Part shown: one piece after another, positions 21,996 through 30,850 of the stretch
Numbering within the stretch: the first letter of the stretch is position 1
Layout: the number at the start of each line of letters is the position of its first letter
Assembly: GCA_965602035.1 (NCBI GenBank)
Contig: OZ271919.1
Span: 1,054,001 to 1,118,000 of the forward strand
DNA length: 64,000 nucleotides
Reading direction: 5' to 3'
Source: Natronospirillum sp965602035
GTDB taxonomy: Bacteria > Pseudomonadota > Gammaproteobacteria > Pseudomonadales > Natronospirillaceae
The notes under the pieces: generated by a model
Told to the model about the DNA's origin: nothing
Database searches by the model: none
Seen by the model: only the letters and a program-made list of their open reading frames with translations
Position numbers and translations under genes: made by a program

Positions 21996-22023
21996 ATTAT
22001 ACGCGTTATTCAACGGAACTCAA
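21996..22023 (-). promoter_or_regulatory. Promoter of the rpsP operon
   Basis: On the minus strand, -35 TTGAGT (22023-22018), a 16-bp spacer and -10 TATAAT (22001-21996, consensus) are followed by CGCGC. The -35 overlaps the last codons of the GGDEF/EAL gene. The leader to rpsP is about 135 bases. Confidence 0.8.
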
Positions 22024-23528
22024 CCAGTGGCACGCCGGTCGAGACGCCGTGCCAGCGCCTCCACCGGCATCGGCGGTGCCTTGAGGAAACCCTGCATTTC
22101 ATCGCACCGGTTGTCGCGAAGGAAGTCATGCTGTGCCTGCGTCTCCACGCCCTCGGCCACCAGACGCATATTGAGTGAGCGGGCCATGCCGATCACCGTG
22201 CGCGCGATCATCATGTCGTTGGCGTCATGGGGGATATCCTGGATAAACGATCGATCGACCTTGAGTTCGTGCACCGGCAGAGTCTTGAGCATACTCAGCG
22301 AGGAGTACCCCGTGCCGAAATCATCGATCGAGAATCGTACGCCCATTCGCCGCAGGCGCTGCATCATCTGAACACTCCGTTCGAGCCGGCGCATGATGCC
22401 GGTTTCCGTTATCTCGAACTGTATATACCGGGTCGCGTTCGGATACTGCTGGAGCAACGCCATGATATCGGTGTAGTAGTCATCCCGGTCGAATTCATAC
22501 GCCGACACATTGATCGACACCCGCGGGACGCGAACGCCGAGCAGGTGCCAGGCCTGCAACTCATCCATTGAGCGGGTAAATACAAATTCGGTAATGCGAT
22601 GGATCAGGCCATGCTGTTCCGCCAGCGGTATGAACTCGGCCGGTGAAATCGGCCCGTGTTCCGGGTGCAGCCAGCGCACCAGTACCTCTACGCCCGTCAC
22701 CTCGCCAGAAGCGACCGCGTACTGCGGTTGGTAGACCACGCTGAACTCCTGCCGGTCACAGGCAAACCGCAGATCCTGCAGCAGGCGCATCCGGTTTTCG
22801 AAGCGCTCACTGAACGCCTGATTGAACATTCGGTAATGGCCGGGCCCGGCTCGCTTGGCTTCTTCTACCGCAACGGACGCAGCCCCGAGCAGCTTTTCCG
22901 GTTCCACCGCGTCCTGTGGAAAGAGCGCCACACCGACGCAGCAGCTCACAGAATCAAGATGCCCCTGAACGCTCTGGCGCCGACAGATCTCCAGCAGCGA
23001 AAATGCGCGCTCTTCCAGCCCCTCCTGCGTGGCCTGCTCACGCTGGACGATGATGAATTCATCTGCACCGACTCGCCCGATCAGGGCTGTCGCCGGAAAC
23101 ACCTGGCTCAGCTCATCGGCGATCTGGCACAGCAGCCGATCAGCGATATTGTGCCCTGCACCGGCGTTGATCTGTTTGAACCCATCGATATTGAGCGCAA
23201 ACACCGAAATCATATCTTCCTGACGGGTTGCAAGCCCGATGAGGGTGCCGGTTTCCTGCTCGAGCATATGCCGGTTGAGCAGGCCGGTCAGCGAATCCCG
23301 CTGCAGCAGCTTGTGCTGCTCCTGGAGTGCCCAGGTCGCCAGCCCGTAAAAAAGTGCCCCCGTCACCACGACAAACAGCCAGCCCTTGACGGTCTGCAGC
23401 GTCGCGAACAATGCCTGCTCGTCCACGAACCAGGCCAGCACCCGGTCTGAAAACAGTATCCAGAGACCGCCGAAAAAGAGATAGATGAGGGTCAATCGGA
23501 GGGCCGGCGCCGTGACCTTTTGAACCAT
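22020..23528 (-). CDS. Membrane protein with degenerate GGDEF and intact EAL domain
   Basis: This is a 502-residue protein. Two membrane helices (about 10-30 and 48-68) flank a short periplasmic loop. The GGDEF domain (about 75-230) has GADEF at 154-158 and lacks the usual Asn-Asp before the GH (INAGAGHN), so cyclase activity is doubtful. The EAL domain (about 255-500) keeps E281-V-L, an Asn in SINVSAYEF, EITETG, DDFGTGYSSL, the Lys in HELKVDRSF and EGVETQ, so it probably hydrolyses cyclic di-GMP. The GADEF domain may act as a GTP sensor, as in other hybrids. It stands alone upstream of the rpsP promoter. Confidence 0.88.
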   Translation of the reverse strand: MVQKVTAPALRLTLIYLFFGGLWILFSDRVLAWFVDEQALFATLQTVKGWLFVVVTGALFYGLATWALQEQHKLLQRDSLTGLLNRHMLEQETGTLIGLATRQEDMISVFALNIDGFKQINAGAGHNIADRLLCQIADELSQVFPATALIGRVGADEFIIVQREQATQEGLEERAFSLLEICRRQSVQGHLDSVSCCVGVALFPQDAVEPEKLLGAASVAVEEAKRAGPGHYRMFNQAFSERFENRMRLLQDLRFACDRQEFSVVYQPQYAVASGEVTGVEVLVRWLHPEHGPISPAEFIPLAEQHGLIHRITEFVFTRSMDELQAWHLLGVRVPRVSINVSAYEFDRDDYYTDIMALLQQYPNATRYIQFEITETGIMRRLERSVQMMQRLRRMGVRFSIDDFGTGYSSLSMLKTLPVHELKVDRSFIQDIPHDANDMMIARTVIGMARSLNMRLVAEGVETQAQHDFLRDNRCDEMQGFLKAPPMPVEALARRLDRRATG

Positions 23529-23767
23529 GGGTATACGAGCTCCTTCTCCGGCGGTATAACACCGCCTGCCCGACTGACTTTACACCAACCCTGTAAGCGC
23601 TGGTAGCTTCCCTGCGGTCCTTTACGGACCAGTTAATTCTAACGAACAGTAACCGGCTGTTCATACGGTTTTTCGCCCTGAATTGCCCCTGCTATACTCC
23701 GCTACCTTCTGCAAGGCCGAACAGGCTGCACAGCCTGAATGGCCAACCATCAGTACAGAGAAGTGAT

Positions 23768-24478
23768 ATGACGCCCGAGCGCTTCAACAAAATTCGGCGG
23801 GTACTGGAACAACGCCAGCCCGACCTCACCGTACTCGCCGATGGCGTGCACAAGGCGCAGAATCTCTCGGCAATGCTCCGTACCTGCGATGCCGTGGGTA
23901 TTCACCGTATGCACCTGGTGGCCGCACCCGGTCAGAAAACCGGCATCTGGAAGCGCAGTGCCGGCGGCAGCGCGCGCTGGGTCAGACTGAAACGCCACCC
24001 GGAGAGCGGCGACGCTGTGTCCGCGCTGAAGCAGGCCGGTTTCGCACTGTATGCGGCTCATCTGGATGAACGGGCGACCGATTACCAGGACGTCGATTAC
24101 ACCCGCCCCTGTGCTATTGTAATGGGTGCCGAAAAATACGGTGTCAGTGAGGCGGTAAAACAGGCATGCGATGCAACAATCACAATTCCGATGTTCGGCA
24201 TGGTGGAGTCGTATAACGTGTCGGTCGCCACGGCGCTCATTCTGGCAGAGGCGCGGCGGCAGCGCACACGTGCGGGTCTGTATGACACGCGACGCCTGTC
24301 GGACGTCGATTATCACGAGACGCTCTTCGAGTGGTGCCAGCCCCGCCTCGCTCTTTATTGCCGTGAACGCGGTCTGGCCTACCCTCCTCTGGATGCAACT
24401 GGCGACGTACTGGAACCATCTGACTGGTATGCCCGGGTGCGCGATGACTCGGCGGAGCGTGCCCTATGGCCACGGTAA
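23768..24478 (+). CDS. trmH: tRNA (guanosine18-2'-O)-methyltransferase
   Basis: This 236-residue SpoU-class enzyme methylates the ribose of G18 in tRNA. Motif 1 is at about 30-40 (LADGVHKAQNLSAMLRTCDAVG), motif 2 in IVMGAEKYGVSEAV and motif 3 in TIPMFGMVESYNVSVATALIL. The length matches E. coli TrmH (229). A -10-like TATACT at 23693-23698 lies upstream. Its 3' end overlaps the next gene by 13 bp. In the 239-bp gap to the divergent GGDEF/EAL gene I see nothing else. Confidence 0.93.
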   Translation: MTPERFNKIRRVLEQRQPDLTVLADGVHKAQNLSAMLRTCDAVGIHRMHLVAAPGQKTGIWKRSAGGSARWVRLKRHPESGDAVSALKQAGFALYAAHLDERATDYQDVDYTRPCAIVMGAEKYGVSEAVKQACDATITIPMFGMVESYNVSVATALILAEARRQRTRAGLYDTRRLSDVDYHETLFEWCQPRLALYCRERGLAYPPLDATGDVLEPSDWYARVRDDSAERALWPR

Positions 24479-25584
24479 ACCCGGCCAGACACAACCAGAT
24501 GCAGCGCGTCACCTGGATCAGCACCGGGGTTGATCTTGCACTGGCGGCGACCAAACTGATAACCGGAGTACTGGTCCGCTCGCCCGCATTAATCGCCGAT
24601 GGTCTGCACAGCTTTTCCGACCTGATCACTGATTTTTTTGTGCTGGTCATTAACCGGGTGGCTCACACGGGCCCGGACCAGAACCACCCCTACGGGCACG
24701 GCCGGTTTGAAACACTGGGTACCGTATTGATCGGGGCTGTACTCGTGGGGGTGTCCGTCGGGCTGGCATGGGATAACGCGAACCGGCTGCTGGGCGATGA
24801 TTCGCCGGCACTGCCCAGTGTATGGGCAATCAGTGTGGCTGCCCTGTCTCTGATCAGCAAGGAAGCGCTCTACCGATACGGGAAATACTGGGCCCGGCGC
24901 CTGGATTCACCGCTGTTGGAGGCGAACGCGTGGCACAGTCGCAGTGATGCCTGGAGCAGCCTCGTCGTGCTGGCCGGCGTGGTAGCCACCTGGCTGGGCT
25001 TTGGCTGGATAGAAGCCTGGGCGGCGCTGGTAGTGGCCTTCATGATCGGGAAAATGGGTGTAACACTGGCCTGGAACGCATTGCAGGACCTCGCGGACCG
25101 TGGCATCAGCCCGGAGCGGGAAGCCGCCATCCGCCGCACGATCGAGGCCATGCCTGGCGTCATCAGCGCCCATGAGCTGCGCACGCGCCTGATGGGGCAC
25201 CAGCTTTACCTGGACGTTCACATTCAGGTGGGCCCCTACCTCAGTGTTTCCGAAGGGCACCAGATCGGAGACTGGACGATGCGCCAGTTGCATCGCGAGC
25301 ACCGTGACATCAGCGATATAACACTGCACGTGGATCCGGAAGACGATTCAGAAATAACAAAGCGGGAAATGGCACCCCTGCGCCCGCAGATCAATCAGGC
25401 ACTGGGGTCTTTCCCCGCGCTGGCAGGCGCCGATCGTATGAACGTACACTACCGGAAACAACGGGTTGAACTGGAGCTGTATTTCCCGGATCTGCCCGGC
25501 CCGGCTGAAGAAAGGGAAAGAGCCGCCGCGCTGAGCACCCTGTCGTGGCTCGCCCGAATTGATCTTTACGGCCCGGCCCGTTGA
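24466..25584 (+). CDS. Cation diffusion facilitator (FieF/CzcD-type efflux)
   Basis: This is a 372-residue inner-membrane metal/proton antiporter. Six membrane helices are suggested in residues 10-200. Metal-site motifs are visible in helix 2 (DGLHSFSDLITD) and helix 5 (WHSRSDAWSS), and HPYGHGRFETLG is the conserved loop. A cytoplasmic ferredoxin-like domain follows, with His residues (YLDVHIQVG, DITLHVDPED), and the C-terminal tail is longer than in FieF (300 aa). The likely substrate is Zn, Fe or Mn; the Ser/Asp pattern does not decide it. It is translated from an ATG inside trmH. Confidence 0.88.
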   Translation: MATVNPARHNQMQRVTWISTGVDLALAATKLITGVLVRSPALIADGLHSFSDLITDFFVLVINRVAHTGPDQNHPYGHGRFETLGTVLIGAVLVGVSVGLAWDNANRLLGDDSPALPSVWAISVAALSLISKEALYRYGKYWARRLDSPLLEANAWHSRSDAWSSLVVLAGVVATWLGFGWIEAWAALVVAFMIGKMGVTLAWNALQDLADRGISPEREAAIRRTIEAMPGVISAHELRTRLMGHQLYLDVHIQVGPYLSVSEGHQIGDWTMRQLHREHRDISDITLHVDPEDDSEITKREMAPLRPQINQALGSFPALAGADRMNVHYRKQRVELELYFPDLPGPAEERERAAALSTLSWLARIDLYGPAR

Positions 25585-25599
25585 CATAATTCCGGGTGG

Positions 25600-26424
25600 T
25601 TACTGCCAGGGGAGAACGCCGTCCGGAACCGTTGACGAGTTCAGGCTACGCCAGGGGTTGATGGCCAGCCCGCCACGCCGGGCATAGAGCGCCCATACAT
25701 TGAGCTCCCGGAACCCGCCCAGTGAGTGCAGATCGGAAAATATCTGCTCCACGCAGTGCTCATGGAACCCGGTGTGGTGACGATAGGACACCAGATAGGC
25801 CAGCAACGCTTCATGAGAAAGCGCCCGGCCCTGGTACTCAACCACCAGCGTCCCCCAGTCGGGCTGTCCGGTGACCGGGCAGTTGGAGCGCAGCAGATGA
25901 GAATACAGCCGTTCTGTGACCACGCGATCACCCTGCGCGTGCTCCAGCCGTTCCGGTGCCACGTCGTACACCGGTGCAACAATCTCCAGATTGTCCAGGC
26001 ATAGGCCCGTTCTGATCACCTGCGGCATCTGCGGTGACCACTCGCCGGGTGTCGCCAGTTGACAACGTACCCGCTCGCCGGTCACCCGGGACAGGTCGGC
26101 CTCGATACATTCCTGCACGGCACCAGCGCTCGGCCACTGGCTCATATTGAACGAGTTCAGGTACAGCTTGAGCGACTTGGATTCCACCAGATACGGTGAC
26201 TGTGCCGGCACATCGATGGTAGCCAGCGCAAATACAGGGAGACCCGATGGTGTCAGCCAGGACACCTCAAACGCCAGCCAACGGTCCATGCCCTGCCAGG
26301 GACATCCGGTAAGCCCCAGCGCATCTCTCTGGCGCTGCCGCTCCACCGGGTACAGAACGTCAGGAGAATAGGTTTCCGGATACGCCGTAGCCGACCCCAG
26401 CGGGCTGTCACTCAACTGCCCCAT
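25600..26424 (-). CDS. queF: NADPH-dependent 7-cyano-7-deazaguanine reductase
   Basis: This 274-residue enzyme reduces preQ0 to preQ1 in queuosine synthesis. It is the long two-module E. coli type (282 aa). The active-site Cys is in LRSNCPVTGQPDWG, followed by VVEYQGRALSHEALLAYLVSYRHHTGFHEHCVEQIF. The start overlaps the stop of the ABC permease (TGATG), so it is probably the last gene of a four-gene unit with DUF4032-ATPase-permease, although no functional link to export is known. Confidence 0.95.
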   Translation of the reverse strand: MGQLSDSPLGSATAYPETYSPDVLYPVERQRQRDALGLTGCPWQGMDRWLAFEVSWLTPSGLPVFALATIDVPAQSPYLVESKSLKLYLNSFNMSQWPSAGAVQECIEADLSRVTGERVRCQLATPGEWSPQMPQVIRTGLCLDNLEIVAPVYDVAPERLEHAQGDRVVTERLYSHLLRSNCPVTGQPDWGTLVVEYQGRALSHEALLAYLVSYRHHTGFHEHCVEQIFSDLHSLGGFRELNVWALYARRGGLAINPWRSLNSSTVPDGVLPWQ

Positions 26425-27194
26425 CAGCTACGCAGCCCTCTGCCCTGACGAAGCAGAATCATCGCCCAGGTGATCAGGCCACCTGTAAACAGGACAATCA
26501 TACTGAATGCAATCCAGACATTGATATCACTCACCCCGAGCACACCGTACCGGAAGGCATTGACCATGTAGAGAATCGGGTTCATGCGGCTGAACCACTG
26601 GCCAAACTCCGGCAACAGGTCAATGGAATAGAAAACACCACCCAGGTATGTCAGCGGCTGCAGGATAAACGTGGGTACCATGGCCACATCGTCGTGCTTG
26701 GTGGCGTACATGGCGTTAATGAACCCGCCGACCGAAAACAGAATGGCGGTGAGCAGTGTGACGGCAACAATAATGAACAGGTTATTGATGGAGAGGCTGG
26801 TAAAGGCCAGCGATACGATAGTCACCAGGATACCAACGATGATGCCACGGCCTACGCCCCCGGCGACGAAACCGGAAAGGATCACCCAGTTGGGCACCGG
26901 TGCCACCATGATTTCCTCAACACTGCGGTGCATCTTGTTGCCGAAGAAGGACGAGCTCACGTTACCGTAGGAACTGGTTATGACCGCCATCATGATCAGA
27001 CCGGGCACAATGAAACTCATGTAATCATAGCCACCCATTTCGCCGACGCGCCGGCCGATCAGGTTCCCGAAAATGACGAAGTAAAGGACCATCGTCATCA
27101 CGGGCGGAATGAGTGTCTGTTGCCAGATGCGCAGAAAGCGGCGCACTTCCTTTCCGGCGAGTGCAAAAAACGCGATGCGATAACGCCAGATCAT
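26424..27194 (-). CDS. ABC-2 type exporter permease (YadH-like)
   Basis: This 256-residue inner-membrane protein has six predicted helices. Features of the ABC-2 permease family are visible: VRRFLRIWQQTLIPPVMTMVLYFVIFG at the N-terminus, DYMSFIVPGLIMMAVI, and PLTYLGGVFYSIDLLPEFGQWFSRMNPI near 180-210. It would form the transport channel with the ATPase encoded upstream (4-bp overlap). The best-known homologues are YadH of E. coli and related exporters of unknown substrate. Confidence 0.9.
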   Translation of the reverse strand: MIWRYRIAFFALAGKEVRRFLRIWQQTLIPPVMTMVLYFVIFGNLIGRRVGEMGGYDYMSFIVPGLIMMAVITSSYGNVSSSFFGNKMHRSVEEIMVAPVPNWVILSGFVAGGVGRGIIVGILVTIVSLAFTSLSINNLFIIVAVTLLTAILFSVGGFINAMYATKHDDVAMVPTFILQPLTYLGGVFYSIDLLPEFGQWFSRMNPILYMVNAFRYGVLGVSDINVWIAFSMIVLFTGGLITWAMILLRQGRGLRS

Positions 27195-28153
27195 GCAGCC
27201 TTTCCTCCTGCTTCGGTTTCGGTTTCCGCGCCGTTGCGGTCATCTTCCTGAACAATGTCGACAAACAGTTCTTCGAGGCGGTTGGTCTGTGGCCTCATAC
27301 TCAGCACTTCGATATCGTGCTTGTCGAAATACCGGAATACTTCGTTCAGGTTCTGCTCCCGGCGGATCTGGAAGCGCAGCACGCCCTCTTCCGCGACCTC
27401 AAGATCAAAGGGCGCTCCCTGCTCGAGCCCGGGCAGATCGCCGCGGACATCGGCAACGAACGTCGTCTTGTTCATCTGGCGCAGCAACTGCTGCATGGAC
27501 GTGTTGATGATGATTTCGCCCTGGTTGATGATGGCGATATTGCGACAGAGACTTTCCGCCTCTTCCAGGTAATGCGTGGTCAGGATAATGGTAATGCCCT
27601 GGGCATTGATCTCCCGGAGGAACTGCCACATGGAGCGCCGGATCTCGATATCAACACCGGCTGTGGGTTCGTCGAGAATCAACAGCTCGGGCTCATGAAT
27701 CAGGCCGCGTACGATCATCAGGCGGCGCTTCATACCGCCCGACAACATGCGAACCTTGCTTTCCCGCTTTTCCCACAGGTCCATCTTGCGCAGGTACTTC
27801 TCCACATTGCGGCGCGCCCGGCTTTTCTCCATACCGTAATAGCCGGCCTGCTGCATCAGGATATCGTGTACTTTCTCATGTTCATTGAAATTGAATTCCT
27901 GGGGCACCACGCCCAGGCGGCGCTTGACCTCTTCCGGGTCATGGTCCTGATCGACATCACATACCTTGACGGTGCCACTGGTCTTGTTGACCAGAGCGGA
28001 GACAATGCCAAGCGTGGTTGATTTGCCGGCCCCATTGGGCCCGAGGAGTGCCAGAAAATCGCCTTTCCGGACGAACAGATCGATGCCTTTCAGTGCTTCG
28101 AGGCCATCACCGTAGACCTTTCGCAGGTCCCGCAACTCCAGTGCATAATTCAT
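27191..28153 (-). CDS. ABC exporter ATPase (YadG-like)
   Basis: This 320-residue ATPase has Walker A GPNGAGKST, signature LSGGMKRRL, Walker B with LLILDEPTAGVD and the switch His in ILTTHYLEEAE. The C-terminal 90 residues form the accessory domain typical of the DRI/Nod/YadG group. It powers the permease encoded directly downstream. The start lies 6 bp after the DUF4032 gene stop, suggesting one transcript. Confidence 0.92.
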   Translation of the reverse strand: MNYALELRDLRKVYGDGLEALKGIDLFVRKGDFLALLGPNGAGKSTTLGIVSALVNKTSGTVKVCDVDQDHDPEEVKRRLGVVPQEFNFNEHEKVHDILMQQAGYYGMEKSRARRNVEKYLRKMDLWEKRESKVRMLSGGMKRRLMIVRGLIHEPELLILDEPTAGVDIEIRRSMWQFLREINAQGITIILTTHYLEEAESLCRNIAIINQGEIIINTSMQQLLRQMNKTTFVADVRGDLPGLEQGAPFDLEVAEEGVLRFQIRREQNLNEVFRYFDKHDIEVLSMRPQTNRLEELFVDIVQEDDRNGAETETEAGGKAA

Positions 28154-28159
28154 AGGCGG

Positions 28160-29434
28160 TCACGAATTCCCCCTGGTGATTGAGGTTGGCGATATGGGGG
28201 CCGGGCTTCTTTTTTTCAAGACATCGTCAACGTAGGACTTCACTGTTGCGTCCATGCCGACATCCTGCTGGCGACGCTCGGACAGGTACCAGCGATGCTC
28301 GAGCAGCTCATGGTACAGCTCCGCATCATCCAGTGAGCCCTTCAGGGCTTCGGGTATCTGATCAATAGCCGGCTGGAATACCTCATACAGCCAACGGTAC
28401 GCAGCCACGGCTTCGGGCACATCGTGGCCGGCCTGCCGGGACAGCATCGCGCGATACCGGTTAAGATCGTTCAGCAGGCGGCGCGCCTGATTCTCTTCTA
28501 CCCGCAGACCGGTCAGGTCCTGGATAATCCGCTTGTGGTGCCATGGCTCCACCACCTTGGCGCGCATACGGATACGGCTGCCACCCTCAACGGACTCCAA
28601 CTGAATCTCCTCCACATCGAAACCCAGCTCATTCAGGCGCTGAATACGCCGTTCCACCAGATACTGTTCAGTCGACGAGAACACCTGATCGGATTTCAGT
28701 TCATCCCAGAGTGCGTGGTACCGGTTGACCAGTTGTTCGGCCAGTGTCACAGCATCCAGGCCGCCGGGGAGGCCCCCGAGAAGTGCTTCCAGGTCCATGA
28801 GGTCACCGGCCAGGTTGGTGAAGGCCGTGTCGAGGTCGTATTCCCGCCGCGCATCGGTAAGTTCCGGTAACAGTTCACCGGTTTCAGCATCCACGAGATA
28901 GGCCGCCAGCAGGCCCGCATCCCGTCGGAACAGCGCATTGGACAGCGAACAGTCGCCCCAGTAGAAGCCGTATAGGTGCAGCCGTACCAGCAGTTCTGCC
29001 AGAGCATCCAGCATCTGCTGCAACTGGGTGGCATTGGTACCGCGCTCGATGATAACCCGATACGGCAATGCACCATCGAGATAACGGGTAATGAGCAGTG
29101 CCCGCCCCGCCAGATTCGAGCGCTCTTCCGGAGACGGGTCTGCCTGGCTGCTCAGTGTCTGGTCGCGTTCCGTTACGAGGCCAATCGGTTCCACCACCGG
29201 CAGCCCCATTTCCTCAAGTTCGCGCAGCAACCGGTACTCTTTTTCCGCAATATTCTGAGCCAGTTCCTTGAGCGCATAGACCTTGTCACTGCGTGCCACA
29301 AAGCCAACCACGTTGCGGTGTATGCCGCGGGCAACCGGCACGAACAGGTCGGCAGGCCATTCCGCCAGGGGCAGTTCCCAGGGGAGGTCCAGGTCCATAA
29401 AATAATGGCTGGGTGAGGCAATCTGGAATTTCAT
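28160..29434 (-). CDS. DUF4032 protein with kinase-like N-terminus
   Basis: This is a 424-residue cytoplasmic protein. ATG 29434 (MKFQIASPSHYFMDLDLPW) is preferred to the upstream GTG. The N-terminal 200 residues have a lipopolysaccharide/aminoglycoside-kinase-like pattern: VYALKELAQNIAEKEYRLLREL (possible ATP lysine and Glu), LRLHLYGFYWGDCSLSNALFRRD (catalytic loop with Asp and Asn) and YLVDAETGEL (metal Asp). The DUF4032 region follows. The substrate is unknown. It is encoded directly before the YadG/YadH-like exporter and queF. Confidence 0.75.
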   Translation of the reverse strand: MKFQIASPSHYFMDLDLPWELPLAEWPADLFVPVARGIHRNVVGFVARSDKVYALKELAQNIAEKEYRLLRELEEMGLPVVEPIGLVTERDQTLSSQADPSPEERSNLAGRALLITRYLDGALPYRVIIERGTNATQLQQMLDALAELLVRLHLYGFYWGDCSLSNALFRRDAGLLAAYLVDAETGELLPELTDARREYDLDTAFTNLAGDLMDLEALLGGLPGGLDAVTLAEQLVNRYHALWDELKSDQVFSSTEQYLVERRIQRLNELGFDVEEIQLESVEGGSRIRMRAKVVEPWHHKRIIQDLTGLRVEENQARRLLNDLNRYRAMLSRQAGHDVPEAVAAYRWLYEVFQPAIDQIPEALKGSLDDAELYHELLEHRWYLSERRQQDVGMDATVKSYVDDVLKKRSPAPISPTSITRGNS

Positions 29435-29528
29435 CGACACCACTCAAGTCAGGTAGCCGCCTGACAACACAGAGGCAGAGGTCCCTGCCCGCAACGGTCA
29501 GCCTTACACAATCACTGACCACGGTGAC

Positions 29529-29556
29529 AAAAAAAGCCGGTCATTTCTGACCGGCT
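29529..29556 (-). terminator. Terminator after the MalK/UgpC-type ATPase gene
   Basis: On the minus strand an 8-bp stem, GCCGGTCA/TGACCGGC, with loop GAAA (29555-29536) is followed by seven T. It lies 32 bp after the ATPase stop. It is partly symmetric, but the U-run is only on the minus-strand side. Confidence 0.88.
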
Positions 29557-29587
29557 CGGCTTTGTCCTTTACGGCCCGGCCTTCGGG

Positions 29588-30688
29588 TCAGGCTGACAGC
29601 CGCTCCTGCGAGTCACCGTCGAACAGGTGAATGCGGTCAAGGTTGACATCAACCCGGATTGCATCGCCGGAGGCCGGCGTCCGATAGACGTCCATCTTGG
29701 CGATAACGCGCTTCTCGAAGCCTTCGACCTGCACGTAGACCACCACCTCGTGGCCCAGCGTTTCAACAATATCCACAGTGCCGTCGAGCTGAAGCACATT
29801 GGACCAGTCATGCTCGTCCTTGGGCAACGTGTGCTCGGGCCGGAAACCGACATAGACAGATTTGCCGCCTTTGGCCTTGCACGCGTCCTTCCAGTTCTCC
29901 GGCGTATTGAACGTCGCTTTGCCGATCGTGATCGTGCTGCCGTCGTCGCTGATGGTGCCTTTTTCCACGTTCATGTTCGGCGTACCGATGAACTGGCCCA
30001 CGAACAGGTTTTCCGGCCGGTCATACAGGTCCAGCGGGCTGCCAACCTGGCGCAGGTTGCCGTCGTGAAGCACCGCGATCCGATCACCCATGGTCATGGC
30101 TTCGACCTGGTCGTGGGTTACATATACGGAGGTAATGGCCAGACGTTTCTGGAGCTTGGCGATCTCGGCGCGCATCTGTACACGAAGTTCCGCATCGAGG
30201 TTGGACAGCGGCTCGTCAAACAGAAACACCGACGGCTTACGAACAATGGCGCGCCCCAGAGCCACACGCTGACGCTGACCACCCGACAGTGCCTTCGGCT
30301 TGCGGTCCAGCAGGTGGGTCATGCCCAGCGTCTGAGCAGCTTCATTGACCAGCTTGTCAATTTCGTCCTTGGGCAGTTTACGCAACCGCAGACCGAAGGC
30401 GATGTTCTCGCGCACGCTCATGTGCGGGTACAGTGCATAGCTCTGAAACACCATGGCCACGTCGCGGTCCTTCGGATGCACGTTGTTCACCCGACGATCA
30501 CCGATGAACAGGTCACCGGAGCTGATTTCCTCCAGGCCCGCGATCATGCGCAGTGTCGTGGATTTACCACAGCCGGACGGACCAACCAGTACCATGAACT
30601 CCTTGTCCTTGATCTCCAGATCGAGGCTCTTGATGATGTTGACGTCGCCATAGCTCTTGACGACCTTGTTGAAAGTTATGCTTGCCAT
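29588..30688 (-). CDS. Sugar ABC transporter ATPase, MalK/UgpC type
   Basis: This 366-residue protein has Walker A GPSGCGKST, signature LSGGQRQRVALGRAIVRKP, Walker B VFLFDEPLSNLD, and a C-terminal OB-type regulatory domain from about 240 (VGFRPEHT). It would energise uptake of a maltose-type or glycerol-phosphate-type sugar. No binding protein or permease genes are beside it; it stands alone with its own terminator, downstream of malQ. A shared ATPase for several sugar importers is plausible. Malto-oligosaccharide is suggested by the neighbour malQ only. Confidence 0.88.
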   Translation of the reverse strand: MASITFNKVVKSYGDVNIIKSLDLEIKDKEFMVLVGPSGCGKSTTLRMIAGLEEISSGDLFIGDRRVNNVHPKDRDVAMVFQSYALYPHMSVRENIAFGLRLRKLPKDEIDKLVNEAAQTLGMTHLLDRKPKALSGGQRQRVALGRAIVRKPSVFLFDEPLSNLDAELRVQMRAEIAKLQKRLAITSVYVTHDQVEAMTMGDRIAVLHDGNLRQVGSPLDLYDRPENLFVGQFIGTPNMNVEKGTISDDGSTITIGKATFNTPENWKDACKAKGGKSVYVGFRPEHTLPKDEHDWSNVLQLDGTVDIVETLGHEVVVYVQVEGFEKRVIAKMDVYRTPASGDAIRVDVNLDRIHLFDGDSQERLSA

Positions 30689-30850
30689 GAGTGCTCGCTC
30701 GTTCCTTTGTATTCAACCCGGTGACCGCTGACCGTCTACACCGGGTGGTTTGTTGTCTCACTTTCTACTATGCGTAATGACCCAGACGCCTGCAACGGGA
30801 ATCCACCCGAACAGCCTCCACCGTCAGTGGAATTCCACCCAAGGGTGCAG

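Noticed and set aside
29627..30724. 365-codon plus-strand frame opposite the MalK/UgpC gene
   Set aside because: It is the antisense shadow of a gene with all ABC motifs; the product has no recognisable family.
30716..30746. 8-bp hairpin between malQ and the ATPase gene as a terminator
   Set aside because: No U-run follows on the minus strand; it may be a leader structure, so it is only mentioned under malQ.
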